A stretch of 64,000 nt of DNA from Gammaproteobacteria bacterium (GCA_024235135.1 JACKMZ010000003.1:186001-250000), one strand, 5' to 3'. Shown: positions 18,379 through 27,486, counted from the first letter of the stretch. Numbers and translations: made by a program. The notes: a model not told the origin generated them from the sequence alone.

Positions 18379-19481
18379 TGGTGGGCGAAGGGATAACGGC
18401 GCGATTCGAAGGATCGCTGGGACAATTTCGGCTCGCCGTCAGCTTCCAGGCCCCCAACCACGGTATCACGGGATTGTTCGGCCCGTCAGGCTGTGGAAAA
18501 ACCAGCGTATTGCGCTGCATGGCCGGCCTCAATCGGGTGCGGGGATATCTATGCATCGGTAATGACGTGTGGCAGGACGAAAATCACTTTCGGCCCGTGC
18601 ACCAGCGGCCTATTGGATACGTCTTTCAAGAAGCAAGTCTTTTCGCCCATTTATCGGTCCGTAGCAATCTGACCTACGGGCAACGGCGTGCGATGAAGCG
18701 CGGCGGCTCCAATAGCGTTCCGTTCGAGGAGGTGGTCGAATTGCTGGGCCTTTCGAGCCTGCTCGATCGGGAATCCGCGCATCTGTCGGGTGGCGAAAGG
18801 CAGCGGGTGGCCATTGGCCGCGCTCTGTTATCCCAGCCACGCCTGCTATTGATGGATGAACCCTTGGCGGCCCTGGATCGCTTCAGCAAGGAGGAAATCC
18901 TGCCGTATCTGGAACGTCTGCGCGACACGTTGGACATCCCGGTTTTCTACGTCAGCCATGACATCGCCGAAGTGGAACGTCTGGCCGACAATCTGGTGCT
19001 GATGTCGGCGGGCGCCATTCAAGCCATGGGGCCGCTGGGTGAACTGCTGTCCTCGCCCGATTTGCCCCTGGCGCGTATGCCGGAAGCCGCCATGGTCCTG
19101 GACGGCGTGGTCGATCGCTTCGATCCCGTTTATGGATTGACGGAAGTTCGTTTGAAGGTCGGCCAACTGTTGGTATCGGGAAATTCAGGTAAGCCGGGAT
19201 CGCCACGGAGAGTCAAAGTTGTGGCGACCGATGTCAGTCTGGGACGTCACCCGCCGGTGGATACCAGTATTCTCAATTCGCTCCCCGCCCGTGTCCGTGC
19301 TTTTGAATTCAACGGACCCCATCAAGTGACCGTATTCATCGCCTTGGGAGAGAACGGCGAAGGGGATAGTCTGTTGGCCCGCATTTCCCACAAGTCCTGG
19401 GACACTTTAGGGTTGCAGCCCGGCGACTTGGTTCATGCGAGGATCAAAGCCGTTACCTTGGCCGAACCGCGTCGGCATTAG
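18378..19481 (+). CDS. modC: Molybdate ABC transporter ATP-binding protein
   Basis: 367 residues. The ATPase domain (about 1-230) shows Walker A GPSGCGKTS, the Q-loop GYVFQEASLF, the signature LSGGERQRVAIGRALL, Walker B LLLMDEPLAALD and the switch His in YVSHD. A C-terminal Mop/TOBE domain (about 290-360) as in E. coli ModC lets the protein sense molybdate and inhibit its own transport. It completes the mod unit. Downstream is AT-rich DNA with a strong palindrome that may serve as its terminator. Confidence 0.93.
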   Translation: MVGEGITARFEGSLGQFRLAVSFQAPNHGITGLFGPSGCGKTSVLRCMAGLNRVRGYLCIGNDVWQDENHFRPVHQRPIGYVFQEASLFAHLSVRSNLTYGQRRAMKRGGSNSVPFEEVVELLGLSSLLDRESAHLSGGERQRVAIGRALLSQPRLLLMDEPLAALDRFSKEEILPYLERLRDTLDIPVFYVSHDIAEVERLADNLVLMSAGAIQAMGPLGELLSSPDLPLARMPEAAMVLDGVVDRFDPVYGLTEVRLKVGQLLVSGNSGKPGSPRRVKVVATDVSLGRHPPVDTSILNSLPARVRAFEFNGPHQVTVFIALGENGEGDSLLARISHKSWDTLGLQPGDLVHARIKAVTLAEPRRH

Positions 19482-19509
19482 ATTCCGGTGTAATTTTTTG
19501 GACAATGGA

Positions 19510-19541
19510 TTATTCATGATTATAGCCCTAATCATGAATAA
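19510..19541. repeat. Perfect 13-bp inverted repeat
   Basis: TTATTCATGATTA and TAATCATGAATAA are exact reverse complements with a six-base spacer TAGCCC. It lies 28 bp after modC and 120 bp before the terminase-like gene. No T-tract follows, so it may be an operator rather than, or as well as, a terminator. Confidence 0.8.
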
Positions 19542-19552
19542 ATTGTAATTAG

Positions 19553-19595
19553 TTACGTAAATACATATTACGTAATATCATAATATCTTACGTTT
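19553..19595. promoter_or_regulatory. Three TTACGT(AA) boxes in AT-rich upstream DNA
   Basis: The palindrome TTACGTAA occurs at 19553 and 19568, and TTACGTTT follows at 19588, in a stretch clearly richer in A+T than the surroundings. Repeated palindromic octamers just ahead of the phage-like gene at 19662 look like a cluster of regulator sites. Confidence 0.4.
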
Positions 19596-19661
19596 TATAC
19601 ATTCTTTCTCCGAGCCGGTTATAATTATTTGAACTGTTTCAACGTCCTAACACTTTGATCA

Positions 19662-20195
19662 ATGAATAAATCGATGAGCAAATACTATTTCGACATCCTT
19701 CAACTGGCCGAGATTTTCAATGTGCGTAGACACACTATCGTGGGATGGGTTAATAGGGGATGCCCGGTGATTCATAAATCGGATCGGGTGAAGCGCCAAG
19801 ATTGGCAGTTTGATTTAGCCGAAGTCGTTCGCTGGCACGAGGAACAAAGCAAGCAACAAATGTTGCAACACGAACCGGTTAGCTCATTGGTTGGCGCCGA
19901 AGACGAACAAACGCGCATCGAGAAAGCTCAGCGTCGCAAAGCCGTCGCCGAGGCCGAAATCGCCGAGTTGCAACTGGCGAAGACACGAGGCGATCTTATC
20001 GAGAAGCGTAAAGTGAAAGAGATTCTGGCCAGCATCGCCCAACGTGATTTGATGTCCTGGCATCGTTGGGGGTATTACGTCGCCAAAATCCTGGCCAGTG
20101 AGTTGGATGTCGATGAAGAGCGGACGCACGGAATCATCGAGATGCATCTTCGCCAACAATTACGGGAGTTGTCGCAACCCGGCCTCGAATTTTGA
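19662..20195 (+). CDS. Orphan phage terminase small subunit (Nu1-like)
   Basis: 177 residues. The N-terminus (about 6-60) reads FDILQLAEIFNVRRHTIVGW, a winged helix-turn-helix as in Nu1-type terminase small subunits. A charged helical middle (about 85-130, QRRKAVAEAEIAELQLAKTRGDLIE) is the usual dimerisation and large-subunit linker region. These proteins bind cos/pac DNA and load the packaging motor. No terminase large subunit, portal or capsid gene is near, so it is a leftover or a DNA-binding protein put to another use. The reading frame is intact. The AT-rich upstream region suggests transfer. Confidence 0.65.
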   Translation: MNKSMSKYYFDILQLAEIFNVRRHTIVGWVNRGCPVIHKSDRVKRQDWQFDLAEVVRWHEEQSKQQMLQHEPVSSLVGAEDEQTRIEKAQRRKAVAEAEIAELQLAKTRGDLIEKRKVKEILASIAQRDLMSWHRWGYYVAKILASELDVDEERTHGIIEMHLRQQLRELSQPGLEF

Positions 20196-20341
20196 GGCCC
20201 GGTTACGCCAAGGTTTTTCCAACGGCGGTTTTATCGACGGGAGATGGAAGCGAATACGAGGGATGGGGATGATGCGCGTACTCAGCAGGAGTGCGCGCAT
20301 CATTCGCCGCGGAACCGTGGTGCTTGTTCCTTGCGACGGTT

Positions 20342-21076
20342 TTACCGGACGCGTTTGTAAAAAATCTGATTGCGGTTGTCATCGGTGCGGGTAGCGCGAA
20401 AGCCATCTTGCAGCGGGTCGACATAAAAGGCGAATCGCCCTAATTGGAGCTGGTCGTTATTGAAATAGCCTTGGACGGGCGCATCATTGGCATACCCTCG
20501 CACCGTCCCGTCGTCGGTGATGGTCAAATCCAGGTTGATCTTGTATTGGGGATCGTAACCCTTGAAGTTTCCCAATGCCCAATTGGGCACGCTGGAAGTG
20601 TAACCGCCACCGGAATTATCGTTCGAATTGTAGTTCGGGTACTGATTCGTCGCTTGCTCGGGATATTGGCTCGTTCCTGAATTCTGGTTCATCAAGGTGC
20701 CGATCAACGCCAAACCACCGACGACTGCGGCGGTCGTCAACAACTCCTTGCTACTGCTCTTGCCATTGTCGCCGCTGCCGCTGTCGTACTGATCATCGTT
20801 CGTATCATAGGAGCGGCCCACGTTGAATCGGGCGCGACATCCATCGTCCACCCACACGCCGTCGTCGTCGTATCCCCAGGTACGATTCCGCCGACAGGCC
20901 GAATCCGACAATTGTTCCTCTAGTTCGACGTAACCCTCGGTGTCCACCCGACAGTAGCGATAGCCGAAATCGTCACTTCCGCATTCGATGGTGCGAGCGA
21001 ACGCCGACAACGGTAATGCCAAGAGCATCAGCGATGCGCCGATCAGGACTCCCCAGTATCGGTTCATGGGCTTCAT
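20342..21076 (-). CDS. Secreted DUF3011-domain protein
   Basis: 244 residues from the ATG at 21076 (GAGGAG upstream; an in-frame codon 14 earlier is less likely). A signal peptide (about 1-28) is followed by a DUF3011-like domain (IECGSDDFGYRYC, CRRNRTWGYDDDGVWV, GCRARF; about 29-85) with paired cysteines. A Ser/Asp linker, a hydrophobic segment TTAAVVGGLALIGTLM (about 112-128), an Asn/Gln/Tyr-rich low-complexity stretch and a C-terminal beta-rich domain (about 165-244) follow. The function of DUF3011 is unknown. The protein is likely periplasmic or anchored in the inner membrane by its middle helix. Confidence 0.72.
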   Translation of the reverse strand: MKPMNRYWGVLIGASLMLLALPLSAFARTIECGSDDFGYRYCRVDTEGYVELEEQLSDSACRRNRTWGYDDDGVWVDDGCRARFNVGRSYDTNDDQYDSGSGDNGKSSSKELLTTAAVVGGLALIGTLMNQNSGTSQYPEQATNQYPNYNSNDNSGGGYTSSVPNWALGNFKGYDPQYKINLDLTITDDGTVRGYANDAPVQGYFNNDQLQLGRFAFYVDPLQDGFRATRTDDNRNQIFYKRVR

Positions 21077-21244
21077 GAGTGATGACTCCTCAGATCGCGT
21101 AATCGTCATATCGTACATTTTTATAGCGCAGGGTAAATGAACGGGTCCTGAACAATCTCGGGCCTCACTTCATCATCATGACTTGCCGGTTCCCCAGTCT
21201 GGCCTGATACTGAATACCATAGATTGCGCAAACGGAGAGATCGG

Positions 21245-21652
21245 GTGAGAAATTTAATTTTTTACGTGACTTTGTACGCGACAATGGGTTTGTGCGCCAT
21301 GGGATCGGCTTACGGCTCAGATTTCGATCAGGCGCTGTTCGACAAGGGCAAGGCGGTATACGATCAATATTGCATGGCTTGCCATAATTACGGCCCACCC
21401 CCCACCCATGCCCCGCCCATGTTCGGCATTTCCAATCACTACCATCAGGCCTTCCCAGAACGGGATCAGGCGATGGCCCACATGATCGATTTCATCAAAC
21501 AACCAAGCCCGGACAAATCGAAGATGATGCCCATGGCTACCCAAATGTGGGGCATGATGCCGCCATTACCGCTGCCTGATGAAGAATTACAGGCGGTCGC
21601 CTATTGGACCTGGGAAATCGTCAATCAGGACACGCCTCCGGCCCCGAAATGA
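21245..21652 (+). CDS. Periplasmic mono-haem cytochrome c
   Basis: 135 residues from the GTG at 21245, with GGAGAG five bases upstream; a TTG seven codons earlier lacks a ribosome site. A signal peptide (about 1-25) is followed by the single haem site CMACH. A Met-rich C-terminal half (KMMPMATQMWGMMPPLP) supplies the likely axial methionine. It would carry electrons in the periplasm. No oxidoreductase gene adjoins it, so the partner is unknown. The run of eight methionines in about 20 residues is more than one haem ligand needs and may reflect copper handling. Confidence 0.85.
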   Translation: MRNLIFYVTLYATMGLCAMGSAYGSDFDQALFDKGKAVYDQYCMACHNYGPPPTHAPPMFGISNHYHQAFPERDQAMAHMIDFIKQPSPDKSKMMPMATQMWGMMPPLPLPDEELQAVAYWTWEIVNQDTPPAPK

Positions 21653-21691
21653 ACCTGCGAGCCTTATCTGCATCGGAAGATCCGCAGGAAA

Positions 21692-21722
21692 GTCAGGGAT
21701 TCCGGCGGCGGTCATCCCTGAC
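21692..21722. terminator. Hairpin between convergent cytochrome c and Pat genes
   Basis: GTCAGGGAT and ATCCCTGAC form a perfect 9-bp stem with a 13-base loop between the two convergent genes. There is no T-tract, so termination is a guess from position. Confidence 0.4.
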
Positions 21723-21756
21723 TCATCGCGGAGATCCTCGGCGCCATTCCGGTCTA

Positions 21757-24396
21757 TCAATTCTGTAGTGGCAATACCACATAGCGTAACTCGGGGTCGT
21801 CCATCTTGATTTCGATGCTAAATCCCAGCGCCTCGCAAATTCGCAGCATCGGCTCGTTCTCCCGCAAGACATCGCCCACCAGTTGTCGCGTGCCCCGGCT
21901 GCGGCAGTAATTGATAATGCGCCGCATCAACATCGGACCCAGCCCTAACCCCGCCATGTGGCGATCCACCAGGATCGCGTATTCGGCCTTGTCATTGTCG
22001 GGGTCCGTATGCGCCCTCACCACGCCATAAACTTCGGCGCGGCCCGGCGTGGCGAGCTCGCTGATAACCAACGCCATCTCACGGTCATAGTCGATCTGGG
22101 TGAGACGCGCCGCCATCGGATGCGGTAGCTCCCTGATTGGCTGGAAAAAACGCATCCGCAAATCCTCGGGAGGCATCCGTTTTACTAAAGACTGCAGGGC
22201 CGGCTCATCTTCCGGTAGGATGGGGCGCAACAGAAATTGGCGTCGATCGGGCAGGGTAATGTGCTGTTCCAGTTGCTTCGGATACGGCCGAATGGCCAGA
22301 CGGCTGGAAGGTAGACCGGAATAAGGGGCCACCCGCACCCGTGCATTCAAAGCCACCGCGCCATTCTCGCTAGCCCTGAGCGGATTGATCTCCAATTCCA
22401 CGATTTCGCCCAGGTCGATCACCATTTGCGAGATCTTGATCAGCGTCAGCGCCAGGGCATCCAAATCCACGGCCCGTTTCGGATGATCGCGCAGCACGGA
22501 GTAGATGCGGGTTTGCGTCATCATCTCGCGCGCCAGATTCATATTCAGCGGCGGCAGGCCATAGGCGATGTCATTGATGATCTTCGCTTCGCCGCCTCCC
22601 CTGCCGAAATAGATCACCGGCCCGAAGGGGCCGCCTGGGCGGACGCCCACTGTGATATTCGAGGCCCCGCTGCGGTATTCGATGGGCTGGATGAGAAACC
22701 CCTTGAAATCGGCTTCAGGATCTAATTTCCTCAAGCGCCCCAACATCGCCTCGGCGGCTTCGCGGACCACCGGGGGTGACTCCAAATAACGCATCACCGC
22801 ATCCATTTTGGGATTATTGGCGAGCTTGGGAGACATGATTTTCAAAGCCACGGACCGCCCCAATCGCTCGGCGACTTCAGCGGCTTCGCCGGGATTGGCG
22901 GCCCAGTAGAAGTCCACTACCGGAATGCCATAGGCCGCCAGTAACCGCATGGTTTCCATTTCGTAGAGTTCTTCCCGGCCATGTTCCAATGCGTCGGCCA
23001 GACTCCGCCGGGCCGCCTCGATATCCGGCGTGAACGCCTCAGGTACCGAATGCGGTGTTTCCATCAGTAATTCCTGGTTACGCTTGTGCTGCACCAGTCG
23101 CATGAAGGCTCGCACGGCTTCATCCGACGTCTCGTAAGCCGGAATCTGATGGTCCATCATGCGCCGTCGCGCCGCCTGTCCCGCCACGGGTCCGACAAAA
23201 CTTGAAAGCAGGCAGATTCGGCTACGCGCCTGACGCTTGACGATTTCATCGGCGACCTGCACAGGGTCTCCCGTGATACTCGGCGCGTTGATAACCAAAA
23301 TGCCGTCCACGTCCGCGTCACTGAGCAACACGTCCATCGCCTTGCCGTAGAGTTCAGCGTCGGCGTGATCGCCGAGATCGACCGGATTGCCAACCTTTCC
23401 CTCTTTTTTGACCAAGGACGCCAAGGCTTTCCAGGTGTTTTCGGAAAACTCGGCGGGTCGGCCACCGTGGTGATATAGCGTATCGATAGCCAGTAAACTC
23501 AAGCTGTAACTATTGGTAATGATGGCCAGACGGTCGTTACGCACAAATTGCGTGGCCAGCAGGGTTTCTACCAGGTTGAACAATTCGTGGCGGTCGCTGA
23601 CGCGCAAAATACCCGCGCGTCGGAATGCCGCCTCATAGACCGCGTCGTCGGCGCCATCTGCGGTATAGCGGCGGGGTTTGAGCGCGATCAAGGGCTTGAC
23701 GCGACCAGCGCGCCGCGCCGCCGACATGAATTTGCGAGGATCGCGGATATGTTCCAGATACAGCAGGATAGCCCGGCTACTGGCATCTTCCGCCAGATAG
23801 TCGAGCACGTCGGCGAAATCCACGTCGATGGCCTCGCCCAAACCGATCAGATGGCTGAAGCCCACTCCCAGATGAGTCCCCCAATCCAGCGCCGCCCGCG
23901 CCACGGCGCCGGCATGGGTAACGAACGCCACATGCCCGGAGTTCGGAGGACGATAGGGACTGAGAATCGCGTTGAGTCCGGCGGCCGGCACGCTCAGGCC
24001 CAGGCAATCGGGTCCCAGCACCCGCATAAGAAAGGGTTTGGCGGCATTTAGTATCGCCTGATGCAGGACTTCCCGCTCCGCTTGGGAGACACTGTTGACC
24101 TCACTCAAGATCACGCTGGCGCGCGTGCCGAGTTGGCCGAGTTGGCCGATCAGTTCCGGCGTCTGCTTCAATGGCGTCATGATAATAGCCATGTCCGGCG
24201 TCCGTGGCAGGCTGGCGATATCCGGATAAGCGAGAATACCTTCCACCGCCTGCCGGACAGGATGCACCGGCATTACCGGACCATCGAAACCGGCGTTGAC
24301 GAGGTTGCGGATCATCATGGCCTCATAGGCTTGACTCGCGCCGATCACGGCTATGGAACTGGGCTTGAATAAATAGCGGAGATTGCGGATGGTCAT
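21757..24396 (-). CDS. Pat-type protein lysine acetyltransferase (ADP-forming acyl-CoA synthetase-like domains plus GNAT)
   Basis: 879 residues, about the length of E. coli PatZ/YfiQ. The order is a CoA-binding Rossmann domain (about 1-135, starting LFKPSSIAVIGAS), a succinyl-CoA-ligase-like domain (to about 460), an ATP-grasp-like domain (about 480-690) and a C-terminal GNAT acetyltransferase (about 720-875, with GLGPMLMRRIINYCRSRG as the acetyl-CoA-binding segment). In enterobacteria the ligase part is inactive and the GNAT part acetylates acetyl-CoA synthetase and other proteins. This one is probably similar. The final domain order and size support Pat over a plain acetate-CoA ligase. Confidence 0.88.
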   Translation of the reverse strand: MTIRNLRYLFKPSSIAVIGASQAYEAMMIRNLVNAGFDGPVMPVHPVRQAVEGILAYPDIASLPRTPDMAIIMTPLKQTPELIGQLGQLGTRASVILSEVNSVSQAEREVLHQAILNAAKPFLMRVLGPDCLGLSVPAAGLNAILSPYRPPNSGHVAFVTHAGAVARAALDWGTHLGVGFSHLIGLGEAIDVDFADVLDYLAEDASSRAILLYLEHIRDPRKFMSAARRAGRVKPLIALKPRRYTADGADDAVYEAAFRRAGILRVSDRHELFNLVETLLATQFVRNDRLAIITNSYSLSLLAIDTLYHHGGRPAEFSENTWKALASLVKKEGKVGNPVDLGDHADAELYGKAMDVLLSDADVDGILVINAPSITGDPVQVADEIVKRQARSRICLLSSFVGPVAGQAARRRMMDHQIPAYETSDEAVRAFMRLVQHKRNQELLMETPHSVPEAFTPDIEAARRSLADALEHGREELYEMETMRLLAAYGIPVVDFYWAANPGEAAEVAERLGRSVALKIMSPKLANNPKMDAVMRYLESPPVVREAAEAMLGRLRKLDPEADFKGFLIQPIEYRSGASNITVGVRPGGPFGPVIYFGRGGGEAKIINDIAYGLPPLNMNLAREMMTQTRIYSVLRDHPKRAVDLDALALTLIKISQMVIDLGEIVELEINPLRASENGAVALNARVRVAPYSGLPSSRLAIRPYPKQLEQHITLPDRRQFLLRPILPEDEPALQSLVKRMPPEDLRMRFFQPIRELPHPMAARLTQIDYDREMALVISELATPGRAEVYGVVRAHTDPDNDKAEYAILVDRHMAGLGLGPMLMRRIINYCRSRGTRQLVGDVLRENEPMLRICEALGFSIEIKMDDPELRYVVLPLQN

Positions 24397-24609
24397 GGTT
24401 GCAGGCGACAGGGCATCGTTGGGGAATTGGCCTTGGAGGTGGATACAGGGCTCGCGGATGGAGGCAAACTCGTGAAACGTGCGATCAGCGGCCGCTCACG
24501 GTCGACCCGTGGGCGAGTATAGCGTTGCCAACCAATGGCTTGCCACCACCAGTAAAGGGGGGGGTGAGCCCTAATCTGGGATGTCAGGAGTATGCGTGCC
24601 ACCCTCCTA

Positions 24610-25485
24610 TCATTCCTGGTCCTTCGTTACCGTTGAGGACGACGGGGGACTTTTGCCCGGTATCGACCGGAACGGTTGTATCAGTAGATAGCCGAAGGCC
24701 AATTGTCGGGGATCACGAAATTCCTTGAGGCCGATGGTCATGGCCTCGTGCCCGGCGGCGGGCTGCTCGCGATAACTGCCGAACAACCGATCCCACCAGG
24801 GTAGATTGAATCCGAAGTTGCTGTCCGTTTCTTCCCGAAGGATGGAATGATGCACCCGATGCATATCCGGCGTAACGAGAATCCAGCGTAATGCCCGATC
24901 GAGTCTCGGTGGCAAATAAAAATTCGCGTGATTGAACATAGCCGAGGCGTTCAGCAGCACTTCAAACAGTAGGACCGTGATAGCCGGCGCGCCGAGCGTA
25001 ACGATGATCATCATCTTGAGCGCCATCGACAGCAGCATTTCCAACGGATGAAAGCGAATGGCGGTCGTCGTGTCGATGTCCAGATCGGTATGGTGCAGGC
25101 GGTGCAACCGCCAGAAAACCGGGATGACGTGAAATAGCCGATGTTGCCAGTAAATCGCCCAATCGAGTACGAGCAGGGAGGTGACGATTGTCCAGCCTGG
25201 CGCCAGCGACCACCGATTGAGCAATCCCCAACCCTGGCTCTCGCAGTACAACGCCCATTGCACCGCCGTAAGCGGGAATATCAGCCGTAGCGACAGCGTA
25301 TTCAGCACCGCCAGACCCAGATTGTTCGACCACCGACTCAGCCGTGTTTGACTGTAACGTCGTCGCGGATGGAATGTTTCCGCCGCGACCATCAGCAGAA
25401 GAACAGCCGCGAAGGAGCCGACTCTCAACCAAGGCTCGAAATTGAACCCGTCGCCCATGGACATCGCGTGCTCATGCTCGGTCAA
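24610..25485 (-). CDS. Sterol desaturase / fatty acid hydroxylase family membrane protein
   Basis: 291 residues with four or so membrane helices. The di-iron histidine motifs of the superfamily are visible: HRLFHVIPVFWRLHRLHH, then HANFY and MHRVHHS further on. It should hydroxylate or desaturate a lipid acyl chain or similar substrate at the inner membrane. The start is a TTG at 25485 overlapping the upstream glycosyltransferase stop (TTGA); an internal ATG seven codons in is an alternative. Close coupling to an MGDG-synthase-like glycosyltransferase suggests that the two modify the same lipid. Confidence 0.83.
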   Translation of the reverse strand: MTEHEHAMSMGDGFNFEPWLRVGSFAAVLLLMVAAETFHPRRRYSQTRLSRWSNNLGLAVLNTLSLRLIFPLTAVQWALYCESQGWGLLNRWSLAPGWTIVTSLLVLDWAIYWQHRLFHVIPVFWRLHRLHHTDLDIDTTTAIRFHPLEMLLSMALKMMIIVTLGAPAITVLLFEVLLNASAMFNHANFYLPPRLDRALRWILVTPDMHRVHHSILREETDSNFGFNLPWWDRLFGSYREQPAAGHEAMTIGLKEFRDPRQLAFGYLLIQPFRSIPGKSPPSSSTVTKDQE

Positions 25486-26642
25486 CCTGCCGACGATCGG
25501 GATTGAAACCCGACCAGTGTATCCACGATGGTGAACGCCGCTTCCGCTCTACCCAAAGCGCGCGCTTTGTCCCGCATCGCTTCGAAACGTTCCGTATCGC
25601 CCAGTAGTTGGTCGATCTTATAAGCCATTGCCGGCAGATTGTTGACACGGATCGCCGCACCCCATTCGAGCAGATGATCCGAGTTGCGTTCTTCCTGACC
25701 CGGTATGGGGTTGACGATCACGAACACTAGACCTTTGGCCAAGGCTTCGGATGTTGTCAGCCCCCCTGGTTTGCCGACGATCAGATCGGCGGCCGTCATC
25801 CATTCATCCATCTGGCGGGTAAAACCGATGATCTTGAAATCCACGGCGCCGCCCGACGGCAAAGTCCTGACGGATTTCTCCAAGCGGGTTTTGAGTTCGT
25901 CGCTGCGGCCGCAAATGGCAACGACCTGAGCCGGCGTTTTCAATTTCGCAAGCGCCGCCAACAGGTGCTCGATCGGTCCGACACCGAAGCCGCCCGCCGA
26001 CACCAGAAACGTGATCCGGTCTTCTCGCAAGCCGTGCTGGCGGCGCATCGCCTGCCGATCCTTGTGCTCGGCGAACAAGGGATTGATCGGGATACCGGTC
26101 ACGGTAATCTTGTCGCTTGGAATACCCAATTCGCTCAAATGAACACGGGTTTCCTCCAAGGCCACGAAGTAATGATCGAAATGTTGGCACAGCCACATGG
26201 CGTGCACGTCGAAATCCGTCACCACGATAGCCAATCGGCAATCCAACCGGTTCTTGTATTTCAGCCAGGAGATGATTTCAGCGGGCAGGAAATGGGTGCA
26301 GACCACGATGTCCGGCTGCTCCGCTTCCAGCATTTTGACGAAGGGACGGGTATTGAGTTTATCGAAGGCAAGCCGACGTTTTTCGTTCTTCCAAGGCTTG
26401 TCGAGATGATCGTAAAGCCACCCCAGCACTTCCGGGGCGTTATTGACCAGATCGATGTAAGTCTTGGAATACACCCGACGAAACAGCTTGTTGGTGTATT
26501 CAAGGGCATCGATATGACGGACCACGCGTGCGGCCTGGCGCATTTCGAATGCGCTTTTGAGCGCCTCCGCCGCGCTCAGATGGCCACTGCCAGCCGAAGC
26601 GGACAACACAAGCACTTTATCGAACATACCCGAAAAATCCAT
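25482..26642 (-). CDS. MGDG-synthase-like glycosyltransferase (GT28 type)
   Basis: 386 residues. The N-terminal domain begins VLVLSASAGSGHLSAAEAL, the glycine-rich acceptor region of monogalactosyldiacylglycerol synthase-type enzymes, and the N-terminal half has CTHFLPAEII. The C-terminal half has GGFGVGPIEHLL and the nucleotide-sugar region IVGKPGGLTTSEALAKG followed by PIPGQEERNSDHL, typical of MurG-like GT-B enzymes. It would transfer a sugar from a UDP-sugar to a diacylglycerol-like lipid. It is the middle gene of a three-gene minus-strand unit, 37 bp after the unknown gene and overlapping the hydroxylase gene. Donor and acceptor cannot be read from sequence. Confidence 0.82.
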   Translation of the reverse strand: MDFSGMFDKVLVLSASAGSGHLSAAEALKSAFEMRQAARVVRHIDALEYTNKLFRRVYSKTYIDLVNNAPEVLGWLYDHLDKPWKNEKRRLAFDKLNTRPFVKMLEAEQPDIVVCTHFLPAEIISWLKYKNRLDCRLAIVVTDFDVHAMWLCQHFDHYFVALEETRVHLSELGIPSDKITVTGIPINPLFAEHKDRQAMRRQHGLREDRITFLVSAGGFGVGPIEHLLAALAKLKTPAQVVAICGRSDELKTRLEKSVRTLPSGGAVDFKIIGFTRQMDEWMTAADLIVGKPGGLTTSEALAKGLVFVIVNPIPGQEERNSDHLLEWGAAIRVNNLPAMAYKIDQLLGDTERFEAMRDKARALGRAEAAFTIVDTLVGFQSRSSAG

Positions 26643-26679
26643 CAGTGGCCAAGCTGCAGTGGAATCGGTTCCGTTGTGC

Positions 26680-27486
26680 TCACTGGGACCGATCCTTGGC
26701 TCCGTCGGGATAGACGGCGGCGCCGGCGGCGCTCATGCGCGCCACGGTAAACCGGGCGGTGCCCAGCAGAAAGGATTCGTCACCACTTTCGCTGATCAGC
26801 ATTTCCTGGAAGTTCATAATTTTCCCCGCTCGCTGTCGGTTCAAAGGGAGATGCGATTCGGTCACGCAACGCAACAGGGCATCTTTCGACGGCCAACCGG
26901 CCAGCGTCAACGTTACGGCGATGCCCCCGTATCGCCTGGCGTGCGGATCATCCTGGATCGTTGCGGCATCGACTCCGGCAACCCATTCCTCGTCCAAGCG
27001 TTTGCAGTAACCCCGTGCACATTGTCCGGCCAACCACAGTAATTGCTGGGCGTCGTCCAGGGTCTCGCCGGTGGCCACTGACGGTTGGGGACGAGGCCAT
27101 AAGGTTTCGTCTGTGCGTCCATCCGCCGCCGCCTGATTGACACCGTACGGCAAAAGTTTCGTTTCGACGGTCGGGCGGAAATGCAACTGCCATTTGCCGA
27201 CTCTGCCGTTGTTCTCTTCTCCGACGCCGAAACAAACCTGGAACACGCGTTCGGTAGCTTCTTGGGCGTCCAGTGACTCGATGCTGATCTGCACCTGCTC
27301 AGCGGGGCGCGCACCCTGACGGAACTCCGCTTGAAAAGCGAACAAGGCCATCCCATCGGCCGATTGGCCCAATTCCACGTAGGCGGCGCGCATCGCCGCC
27401 GCGAGCATGGAAGGCGCGGCTAGGGTATTGACTTCGTTTAATAACTCAGGAGTGACTTGAAAAGGATTAAGGGATTTGATGGGCAT
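26680..27486 (-). CDS. Conserved-looking hypothetical protein, first gene of the glycolipid-type unit
   Basis: 268 residues; I do not recognise the family. It has no signal peptide or membrane helix. Composition is ordinary for the genome and the frame is unbroken, and it lies 37 bp ahead of the glycosyltransferase gene on the same strand. The pattern of alternating beta-type segments (QVQISIESL, GKWQLHFRP, IAVTLTLAGW, LLGTARFTVARM) could be a hot-dog or lipid-binding fold, but no catalytic residues stand out. Co-transcription with the glycosyltransferase and hydroxylase makes a role in lipid binding or acyl handling plausible. Confidence 0.6.
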   Translation of the reverse strand: MPIKSLNPFQVTPELLNEVNTLAAPSMLAAAMRAAYVELGQSADGMALFAFQAEFRQGARPAEQVQISIESLDAQEATERVFQVCFGVGEENNGRVGKWQLHFRPTVETKLLPYGVNQAAADGRTDETLWPRPQPSVATGETLDDAQQLLWLAGQCARGYCKRLDEEWVAGVDAATIQDDPHARRYGGIAVTLTLAGWPSKDALLRCVTESHLPLNRQRAGKIMNFQEMLISESGDESFLLGTARFTVARMSAAGAAVYPDGAKDRSQ

